Made by a program: the position numbers and the translations under genes. Positions 7,419 to 13,418 of a stretch of 15,654 bases of DNA are shown here, piece after piece; positions within the stretch are counted from its first letter, which is position 1; each line of letters starts with the position of its first letter. The notes beneath the pieces were generated by a model that was not told where the DNA came from, made no database searches, and was given only the letters and a program-made list of their open reading frames with translations. The stretch is from positions 1-15,654 of the forward strand of contig CAJJQT010000014.1 in assembly GCA_905193995.1 (NCBI GenBank), given 5' to 3'. The stretch is from an uncultured Porphyromonadaceae bacterium (GTDB taxonomy: Bacteria > Bacteroidota > Bacteroidia > Bacteroidales > Muribaculaceae).

Positions 7419-8620
7419 TTCATCTTGCGGGCGATCTGCTCGGGGATTGCCTTCTTATTGACCAGAATGTCGACTGTCTTGGCCAGGAAGTATGGTACCG
7501 ACACATAGAAATAGCCGCCGAAAGCGTTGTTGGTGTCCCACGAGTTCTTTACCTTGTAGTAGGGGTTGCCCTCACGGTCTGTGGCGGTACCTACGATCAC
7601 CATGCCGTGGTCGTCGGTGGTCTCCTGCGAGTCAAACATGGCCTGGCGCGATTCCTGTGTGACGGTGATCTCCTCCACCGGGCCGTCGAAGTCGAAGCGC
7701 TTCTTCTCGCGGTCGCGGTCCGACAGCTTCACCCAGCGGGCCAGTTCAGTGCCGGTCAGATCGGCTTCTTCGGTGGCTTTCGGCATCAGGGCCACGCCTT
7801 CGTTCCACTTGAAGCCGCCTTCGCTGACGTCAGCCGCCCAGCACACTGTGTAGCCGTTGGCCAGCGCATTGTCGACGATGGTCTTCAGCTCGTCGAGAGG
7901 CACATTCTGGTAAGGCGCCCACAGCCAGTTGTCGGCCACTTCGAGCACGAAAGGCTTGTAGAAAGGATGGTGAGTGAATGATGTTATTGCCATGAAGTCG
8001 TCAGGGCTGACGCCAAGCGATGCGGCGAAGGTCTGCGGAGTGTAGGTCTTGCCTTTGTATGTGAATGTCTGCGGTTCCTCGCCCAGATAAGCGTCGAGTA
8101 CGCCGTCGAATGCGTTTTGCCATGCGGTCGACACTTTTCGGTTGGGTTTGCCGACTACCGTCTTGACGAGTCCCGACAGGATGCCGTCCATCTCGCCGTG
8201 CACGTGCTTGTCCTCACCGTAGAGCAGCCCGGGATAAGCCTCCTCGGGCACGAGGCCGTAAGTGGCCATTACGTAAGGCACGTCCATCACCGAGCCGCCG
8301 GGGGCGAAAGTCGAGCTTCCGTACATGCGCACGTAGCGGTCGGCTTTGTCCTCATAACACTTACGCACGACGTACATTTCCGACAGGTCGACCGAATCGC
8401 CGGTGGCCTTGAGGATCTCGTTTTCAAGGAACAATAGGCCCGAGAAGCACCAGCATGTGCCCGATTTGTTCTGATCCTTGACCGAAGTCGTCGGTATCGT
8501 TATCACGTCCGTAAAGCCGAATCCGGCCACTGTATCAGCCGCAACAGTGTCGGCAGGCGCCTGGGCTGCAAGTCCGGGAGCGCAGAGAGCCGCTATCGCA
8601 AGAGCATATATCTTTTTCAT
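7415..8620 (-). CDS. Exported C1-family peptidase (PepC/bleomycin hydrolase type)
   Basis: A 401-residue papain-like cysteine peptidase. The N-terminus is a signal peptide (MKKIYALAIAALCAPGLAAQ), unlike the cytoplasmic PepC of lactic acid bacteria, so a periplasmic site is inferred. The active site is complete: Q50 in VKDQNKSGTCW for the oxyanion hole, nucleophile C56, H338 in TDDHGMVIVG, and N359 in VKNSW. The long insert between cysteine and histidine, with MYVVRKCYE, PGGSVMDV and FKWNEGV, matches the PepC/bleomycin-hydrolase branch, which are aminopeptidases. The C-terminus ends RKMK, and self-trimming of this tail is known in the family. It is the first gene of the - strand operon. Its promoter is divergent from that of the oxidoreductase gene. 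Confidence 0.92.
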   Translation of the reverse strand: MKKIYALAIAALCAPGLAAQAPADTVAADTVAGFGFTDVITIPTTSVKDQNKSGTCWCFSGLLFLENEILKATGDSVDLSEMYVVRKCYEDKADRYVRMYGSSTFAPGGSVMDVPYVMATYGLVPEEAYPGLLYGEDKHVHGEMDGILSGLVKTVVGKPNRKVSTAWQNAFDGVLDAYLGEEPQTFTYKGKTYTPQTFAASLGVSPDDFMAITSFTHHPFYKPFVLEVADNWLWAPYQNVPLDELKTIVDNALANGYTVCWAADVSEGGFKWNEGVALMPKATEEADLTGTELARWVKLSDRDREKKRFDFDGPVEEITVTQESRQAMFDSQETTDDHGMVIVGTATDREGNPYYKVKNSWDTNNAFGGYFYVSVPYFLAKTVDILVNKKAIPEQIARKMK

Positions 8621-8673
8621 ATATCTAATTGGTTTATTTTGTCGAAATCAGAAATTCCGCGAATCTCCATCCG

Positions 8674-8705
8674 CAAAATTACGAAAAAATCCTTTAACGC
8701 CCAAA
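8674..8705 (-). promoter_or_regulatory. Promoter of the peptidase-phosphoesterase-SPOR operon
   Basis: On the - strand the -7 box is TAATTTTG (8681-8674) and a TTTG -33 element lies at 8705-8702, with a 20-base spacer. This fits the Bacteroidota consensus. The box is 54 bases before the start codon. A perfect CCATATGG palindrome lies just upstream at 8713-8720 and could be an operator, but nothing supports this beyond its symmetry. Confidence 0.65.
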
Positions 8706-8805
8706 ATATCCGCCATATGGGTTTTAGGGTATTTAATATTTGTTGAAAATGATTTTGAAATCGCGTTAAAAGAAAACAAGAATGCCAAAATGACCGCATT
8801 GATAT

Positions 8806-8837
8806 ATTGTGAAATCAGGCGAAAATTGTTACCTTTG
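8806..8837 (+). promoter_or_regulatory. Promoter of the pyruvate:ferredoxin oxidoreductase gene
   Basis: A perfect TACCTTTG lies at 8830-8837, with ATTG at 8806-8809 as a -33-like element and a 20-base spacer. It is 47 bases before the ATG at 8885. It faces away from the peptidase promoter, and the two -7 boxes are about 150 bases apart in an AT-rich 264-base gap with no other clear feature. Confidence 0.7.
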
Positions 8838-8884
8838 TGCCTCGAAATTGATATGATATAAGTTAACCAAACATCAATATTTTT

Positions 8885-11800
8885 ATGAGTAAGGACAAGA
8901 AATTTCTGACCTGTGACGGTAATCAGGCTGCCGCCCACGTGAGCTATATGTTCTCGGAGGTTGCCGCCATTTACCCGATCACTCCGTCGTCGACTATGGC
9001 TGAATATGTCGACGACTGGTCGGCCGCAGGTCGAAAGAACATCTTCGGTGAGACAGTTTTAGTACAGGAAATGCAGTCGGAAGGCGGCGCAGCGGGTGCT
9101 GTGCACGGCTCGCTGCAGGCCGGCGCGCTGACGACGACCTACACCGCCTCGCAGGGTCTGTTGCTGATGATTCCCAATATGTACAAGATCGCGGGCGAGC
9201 TGCTCCCCTGCGTGTTCCACGTGTCGGCACGTACGATCGCCTCACACGCGCTGTCGATCTTCGGCGACCATCAGGACGTGATGTCCGTCCGCCAGACCGG
9301 CTTCGCCATGCTTGCCGAGGGCTCGGTTCAGGAAGTTATGGATCTTGCCGGCGTAGCCCATCTGGCCACCATCAAGTCGAGCGTGCCGTTCGTGAATTTC
9401 TTCGACGGTTTCCGTACCTCGCATGAGATCCAGAAGATCGAGACTCTCGAACAGGAAGACCTCGAGCCGCTGCTCGACCGCGAGGCTCTGGCCCGCTTCC
9501 GCAGCCGCGCCCTCTCGCCCGACGCTCCGGTAGCGCGCGGCATGGCCGAGAACGGCGACGTATTCTTCCAGCACCGCGAGGCCTGCAACAAGCATTATGA
9601 GGCCGTTCCCGAGATCGTCGAGGACTATATGGCCAAGATCAGTGCCATCACCGGCCGCGAATATCACCTGTTCAACTACTATGGCGCCAAGGATGCTGAC
9701 CGCGTGATCATAGCCATGGGCTCCGTAACGCAGGCCGCCCAGGAAGCCATCGACCACCTGAACGCAAACGGCGAGAAGGTCGGTCTGGTATCCGTCCATC
9801 TCTACCGCCCGTTCTCGGTCAAGCACCTGATGGCTGCCATCCCTTCGACCGTGAAGCGCATTGCCGTGCTCGACCGCACCAAGGAACCGGGCGCCAACGG
9901 CGATCCTCTCTGTCTCGACGTCAAGGAGGCTTTCTACGGCAAGGAGAATGCCCCGCTCATCGTCGGCGGCCGCTACGGTCTGGCCTCGAAGGACACCACC
10001 CCGGCCATGATCATCGGCGTATATGAAAATCTGGCTCTTCCCGAGCCTAAAGACGGCTTCACCGTCGGCATCGTCGACGACGTTACCTTCACCTCGTTGC
10101 CTCCGAAGGAGGAAATCGCTCTTGGCGGCGAAGGCACCTTCGAGGCCAAGTTCTACGGCCTCGGTGCCGACGGCACAGTGGGCGCCAACAAGAACTCGGT
10201 GAAGATCATCGGCGACAATACCGACAAGTACTGCCAGGCTTACTTCGCCTATGACTCGAAGAAGTCGGGCGGCTTCACCTGCTCGCACCTGCGCTTCGGC
10301 GACGAGCCCATCCGCTCGACCTACCTGGTGAACACGCCTAATTTCGTAGCCTGCCACGTTCAGGCCTACCTGCACATGTACGACGTGACTCGCGGTCTGC
10401 GCGACGGCGGCACATTCCTGCTCAACACCATCTGGGAGGGCGACGAACTGGCAGCCAACCTGCCCAACAAGGTCAAGCGCTACTTCGCCAAGCACAACAT
10501 CACCGTCTACTACATCAACGCCACCAAGATAGCTCAGGAAATCGGTCTTGGCAACCGCACCAACACCATCCTCCAGAGCGCGTTCTTCCGCATCACCGAG
10601 GTTATCCCCGTCGACCTGGCCGTGGAGCAGATGAAGAAATTCATCGTCAAGAGCTACGGCAAGAAGGGTCAGGATGTCGTGGACAAGAACTTCGCGGCCG
10701 TCGACCGCGGCAACGAGTACCACACTCTCGCCGTCGATCCCGCCTGGGCTCAGCTGCCCGATGACGCTCCCGTCGTACACAAGGGCGACAATGAATTCAT
10801 CGCCAATGTCGTGCGTCCGATCAATGCTCAGGACGGCGACCTGCTGAAGGTTTCTGACTTCGAGGCCATTGCCGACGGCACCTGGCAGCAGGGCACAGCC
10901 AAGAGCGAGAAGCGCGGTGTGGCAGCCTTCGTGCCGGAATGGAAGTCGGAGAACTGTATCCAGTGCAACAAGTGCGCATACGTCTGCCCGCACGCTGCTA
11001 TCCGTCCGTTCGTCCTTGATCCCGAGGAAATGAAGGCCGCTCCCTTCGGCGAGGATGCCACCATCCCAGCCATCGGCAAGACTTTCACCGGCATGCGCTT
11101 CCTGCAGAGCGTCGACGTGCTCGACTGCCTCGGCTGCAGCAACTGTGTCGATGTATGCCCGGGCAAGAAGGGTGTCAAAGCCCTCGAAATGCGTCCGCTC
11201 GAGACTCAGCTCGACAAGCAGGCCGAGTGGGACTACTGCGTCGAGAACGTTGCCTCGAAGCAGAATCTGGTCGACACCAAACTCAATGTGAAGAACTCGC
11301 AGTTTGCCACCCCGCTCTTTGAATTCTCGGGCGCTTGCTCGGGCTGCGGCGAAACTCCTTACGTGAAGCTTATCTCGCAGCTCTTCGGCGACCACGAGAT
11401 GGTGGCCAACGCTACGGGTTGCTCGTCGATCTACTCGGGCTCGGTTCCCTCGACCCCCTATACCACCGATGCCAACGGCCACGGTCCCGCCTGGGCCAAC
11501 TCGCTGTTCGAGGACTTCGCTGAATTCGGCCTCGGCATGAAGGTCGCCACCGAGAAGATACGCAGCCGTGTCGCCGACCTCTTCACCCGCATGCTCGCCT
11601 GTGACAAGTGTACCGACGAGATGAAGGCTCTGGCTCAGCAGTGGCTCGACAACCGCGAAAGCGCCGGCGTCACCCGCGAGGTAGCCGACAAGCTCGTGCC
11701 TCTGTGCGAGAAGTGCGGCTGCGACATCTGCAAGGAACTCCTCGGCCTGAAGAACTTCATGGTAGCCCGGAGCCAGTGGATCATCGCCGGCGACGGCGCC

Positions 11801-12445
11801 GCTTACGACATCGGCTTCGGCGGTCTCGACCACGTACTCGCGTCGGGCAAGAATGTCAACGTTATCGTCCTTGACACCGAGGTTTATTCCAACACGGGCG
11901 GTCAGGCATCGAAGGCCACTCCGATCGGTGCGATCGCCAAGTTTGCCGCAGCGGGCAAGCGTGTCCGCAAGAAGGATCTCGGCCTGATAGCTTCGACCTA
12001 CGGCTACGTATACTGCGCACAGATCGCTATGGGCGCCGACAACGCACAGACCCTCAAGGCTATCCGCGAGGCTGAGGCTTACGACGGTCCGTCGCTGATC
12101 ATCGCGTACTCGCCCTGTATCAACCACGGCCTGCGCGCCGGCATGGGCCGCTCGCAGCAGGAAGAGCTCCGCGCCGTCGAATGCGGCTACTGGCATCTGT
12201 GGCGCTACAACCCCGCTCTCGAGCTGGAGAACAAGAACCCGTTCACACTCGATTCGAAAGAACCCGACTGGGACAAGTTCGAAGACTTCCTCAAGGGAGA
12301 GGTGCGCTACTCGTCGGTTCTGAAGCAGTATCCCGACCAGGCCGCCGAGCTGTTCGCAGCCGCCAAAGCCAATGCCATGTGGCGCTATAACAACTACCGG
12401 CGTCTCGCCCAGCAGCAGTGGGGCGTCGATCCCGACGTGAAGTAA
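8885..12445 (+). CDS. nifJ: Pyruvate:ferredoxin (flavodoxin) oxidoreductase, single-chain
   Basis: A 1186-residue homodimer-type enzyme that oxidises pyruvate with CoA to acetyl-CoA and CO2 and reduces ferredoxin in the cytoplasm; it is central to anaerobic fermentation. The pyruvate/TPP domain has YPITPSS (T33), E66 in VQEMQSEGG, and R116 in SARTIASHALSIFGDHQD, matching the substrate and TPP residues of the Desulfovibrio enzyme. Middle domains contain DRTKEPG and the FTCSHLRFGDEPI segment. A two-cluster ferredoxin domain has CIQCNKCAYVCP (C691, 694, 697, 701) and CLGCSNCVDVCP (C748, 751, 754, 758). The C-terminal TPP domain has CSGCGE (C818, C821, third cluster), GDG at 969-971 and NTGGQASKATP. 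Length is normal for the family. It is monocistronic, between its own promoter and a strong hairpin. Its strong codon bias produces a long antisense open frame. Confidence 0.97.
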   Translation: MSKDKKFLTCDGNQAAAHVSYMFSEVAAIYPITPSSTMAEYVDDWSAAGRKNIFGETVLVQEMQSEGGAAGAVHGSLQAGALTTTYTASQGLLLMIPNMYKIAGELLPCVFHVSARTIASHALSIFGDHQDVMSVRQTGFAMLAEGSVQEVMDLAGVAHLATIKSSVPFVNFFDGFRTSHEIQKIETLEQEDLEPLLDREALARFRSRALSPDAPVARGMAENGDVFFQHREACNKHYEAVPEIVEDYMAKISAITGREYHLFNYYGAKDADRVIIAMGSVTQAAQEAIDHLNANGEKVGLVSVHLYRPFSVKHLMAAIPSTVKRIAVLDRTKEPGANGDPLCLDVKEAFYGKENAPLIVGGRYGLASKDTTPAMIIGVYENLALPEPKDGFTVGIVDDVTFTSLPPKEEIALGGEGTFEAKFYGLGADGTVGANKNSVKIIGDNTDKYCQAYFAYDSKKSGGFTCSHLRFGDEPIRSTYLVNTPNFVACHVQAYLHMYDVTRGLRDGGTFLLNTIWEGDELAANLPNKVKRYFAKHNITVYYINATKIAQEIGLGNRTNTILQSAFFRITEVIPVDLAVEQMKKFIVKSYGKKGQDVVDKNFAAVDRGNEYHTLAVDPAWAQLPDDAPVVHKGDNEFIANVVRPINAQDGDLLKVSDFEAIADGTWQQGTAKSEKRGVAAFVPEWKSENCIQCNKCAYVCPHAAIRPFVLDPEEMKAAPFGEDATIPAIGKTFTGMRFLQSVDVLDCLGCSNCVDVCPGKKGVKALEMRPLETQLDKQAEWDYCVENVASKQNLVDTKLNVKNSQFATPLFEFSGACSGCGETPYVKLISQLFGDHEMVANATGCSSIYSGSVPSTPYTTDANGHGPAWANSLFEDFAEFGLGMKVATEKIRSRVADLFTRMLACDKCTDEMKALAQQWLDNRESAGVTREVADKLVPLCEKCGCDICKELLGLKNFMVARSQWIIAGDGAAYDIGFGGLDHVLASGKNVNVIVLDTEVYSNTGGQASKATPIGAIAKFAAAGKRVRKKDLGLIASTYGYVYCAQIAMGADNAQTLKAIREAEAYDGPSLIIAYSPCINHGLRAGMGRSQQEELRAVECGYWHLWRYNPALELENKNPFTLDSKEPDWDKFEDFLKGEVRYSSVLKQYPDQAAELFAAAKANAMWRYNNYRRLAQQQWGVDPDVK

Positions 12446-12464
12446 ATCACATCCTTATAAACAA

Positions 12465-12510
12465 CAACAGTGGCCGTACGGAATACCCGGACGGCCACTG
12501 TTGCGTTTAT
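12465..12510 (+). terminator. Hairpin terminator after the oxidoreductase gene
   Basis: CAACAGTGGCCGT (12465-12477) pairs perfectly over 13 bp with ACGGCCACTGTTG (12491-12503), around a 13-base loop. The tail GCGTTTAT has only a short T run, so it may work as an mRNA 3'-end stabiliser as well as a terminator. It begins 20 bases after the stop codon. Confidence 0.75.
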
Positions 12511-12652
12511 GCATCTGCGTAGGATTGTTATGCTGCGGCACGGGCTGAGGTCAGAGGGCGGAATGTCCAAGTTTTTTAACGAAAAGGCGAACGCCTGGCG
12601 ATGCAAAAGTGTTTCATATGCGATGCGGATGTCGCGACTTTGAATGACGGCA

Positions 12653-12684
12653 TTTGTCAGTTTGAAATTTTATAGCGACATTTG
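12653..12684 (+). promoter_or_regulatory. Possible promoter upstream of the structured RNA
   Basis: TTTG at 12653-12656 is followed after 20 bases by GACATTTG (12677-12684), which matches TAnnTTTG at all but the first position. It is the best candidate start for a transcript through the hairpins and the HTH gene. Confidence 0.35.
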
Positions 12685-12861
12685 CAGCTGAAATCGGCCG
12701 TCCCACGGTATTGAGCGTGAGGCGTCCGGATTTTGCCCTGTTAGAGACAGGGTTAAATATGAGAGCGTTTACTCGCGCTAAGTTCTTGTCAACCTGAAAC
12801 TTCGCAACTTTCTATATGACGGCAGGAACCGGCAACGGTAGATGTCTGGGTTTGTTATATA

Positions 12862-12992
12862 GCTTCGTGAAAGCCAGCTTTCCGAAGTCAGTATAACGGC
12901 GTGGACTTCTGTGTTGCCTGTTCTCCGTCAAAGGCAATGCGAAGGCCCCAGGTTGAAGGACAGGCAACGGAATCAGACTTCCACGCTTTTTT
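12862..12992 (+). ncRNA. Candidate structured RNA ending in an intrinsic terminator
   Basis: Hairpin A: CTTCG-T-GAAAG (12863-12873) pairs with CTTTC-CGAAG (12878-12887) with one bulged T. Hairpin B: GCGTGGA (12899-12905) pairs with TCCACGC (12980-12986), TCTG with CAGA, and a 12-bp block at 12913-12924 with 12957-12968 (one wobble). Six T follow at once (12987-12992). Together this is a long interrupted stem with a 32-base apical region and a textbook terminator tail. The 3' arm can instead pair with bases 13011-13020, so two folds compete. It may be a stand-alone small RNA or an attenuator for the HTH gene 58 bases on. The family is unknown; by eye it lacks the SRP RNA core motif and the RNase P and tmRNA hallmarks. 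The 5' end is a guess. Confidence 0.5.
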
Positions 12993-13049
12993 CTTTCCCC
13001 ACCATCGCCCGGAAGTCAGATGGTGACATCAACCTGAAGCCAATCGATT

Positions 13050-13274
13050 ATGAAACCGATCGGAGAACTTATCAAAGAAGAACTGATGGTTCAGGAACGC
13101 ACCATAACATGGTTCGCACGCAAGCTGTGCATTGACCGCTCTAACGTGTACCGGCTATTCCAGAAGAACAGTGTCGACACAGACTTGCTAATGAGAATTT
13201 CGCTCGTTTTAAAAAAAGATTTTTTCACAATCTTTGCCCGCAACTTCGAGGAGAAGCGCAATTCGCAGCAGTAG
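13050..13274 (+). CDS. Small HTH (XRE-like) DNA-binding protein
   Basis: A 74-residue protein. Residues about 18-55 form a helix-turn-helix of the lambda-repressor-like kind: TITWFARKLCIDRSNVYRLF, then the NSVDTDLLMRISLVL helix and KKDFF. Small single-domain proteins of this look are common in Bacteroidota and are presumed regulators with unknown targets. The ATG at 13050 gives a normal N-terminal helix; an internal Met at 13 would remove it. No TAnnTTTG box lies between the upstream terminator (12992) and the start, so expression may depend on readthrough of that structure. The protein has no domain besides the HTH. Confidence 0.75.
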   Translation: MKPIGELIKEELMVQERTITWFARKLCIDRSNVYRLFQKNSVDTDLLMRISLVLKKDFFTIFARNFEEKRNSQQ

Positions 13275-13366
13275 TGGAGCAATCCCGCAACGCTAAAGTC
13301 ATTATTATTCACCACCTTAGTCGTACCTTTGTAGCGTCGTACTTGCGGTGAGGAATGGCTCTCCAC
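13274..13366 (+). repeat. Imperfect inverted repeat spanning the lipoprotein promoter
   Basis: The left arm has GTGGAG (13274-13279), CCGCAA (13285-13290) and CGCTA (13291-13295). The right arm has the complements in reverse order: TAGCG (13332-13336), TTGCGG (13343-13348) and CTCCAC (13361-13366). A further AATCC/GGAAT block pairs at 4 of 5 positions. The arms are separated by 36 bases that contain most of the -7 box. The left arm begins at the HTH stop codon. Spacings differ between arms, so it is not a clean recombinase site. Confidence 0.6.
13324..13331 (+). promoter_or_regulatory. Promoter -7 box for the coiled-coil lipoprotein gene
   Basis: TACCTTTG matches the Bacteroidota -7 consensus and is identical to the boxes at 2308 and 8830. 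No good TTTG is seen about 19 bases upstream. The start codon is 88 bases downstream, giving a leader of about 80 bases that contains the right arm of the inverted repeat. Confidence 0.6.
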
Positions 13367-13418
13367 ACCCGACACCAAATATAGAGAATCCACATTAATT
13401 AATTAAACAACCAAATTT

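Larger units (their letters stand above)
12511..13049 (+). other. Gene-free stretch with several hairpins before the HTH gene
   Basis: I find no convincing coding frame here. It holds a short inverted repeat AGGCG/CGCCT (12585-12596) and a promoter-like element at 12653-12684. A perfect hairpin CCCTGT/ACAGGG lies at 12736-12752. The structured block at 12862-12992 follows. Last is a 7-bp hairpin CACCATC/GATGGTG (13000-13025) only 24 bases before the HTH start. I saw no tRNA. The hallmark motifs of tmRNA, RNase P RNA and SRP RNA were not seen by eye. Confidence 0.6.

Noticed and set aside
6753..7508. A 251-codon + strand frame across the SPOR and phosphoesterase genes
   Set aside because: Its product is arginine-rich and without domains, and it lies opposite two genes with complete motifs.
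9242..12196. A 984-codon open frame on the - strand opposite the oxidoreductase gene
   Set aside because: The + strand gene has intact motifs over its full length. The antisense frame arises from its strong GC-ending codon bias and shows no recognisable domain, promoter or family.
12862..12992. SRP RNA, RNase P RNA or tmRNA identity for the structured block
   Set aside because: The GGAAG-type SRP core, the GAGGAAAGTCC RNase P segment and a tRNA-like tmRNA end are not visible. 6S RNA cannot be excluded by eye, so no name is given.
12911..13135. A 74-codon frame overlapping the structured RNA and the HTH gene
   Set aside because: It runs through the terminator stem and T tract and overlaps the HTH gene in another frame, and it shows no protein-like pattern.
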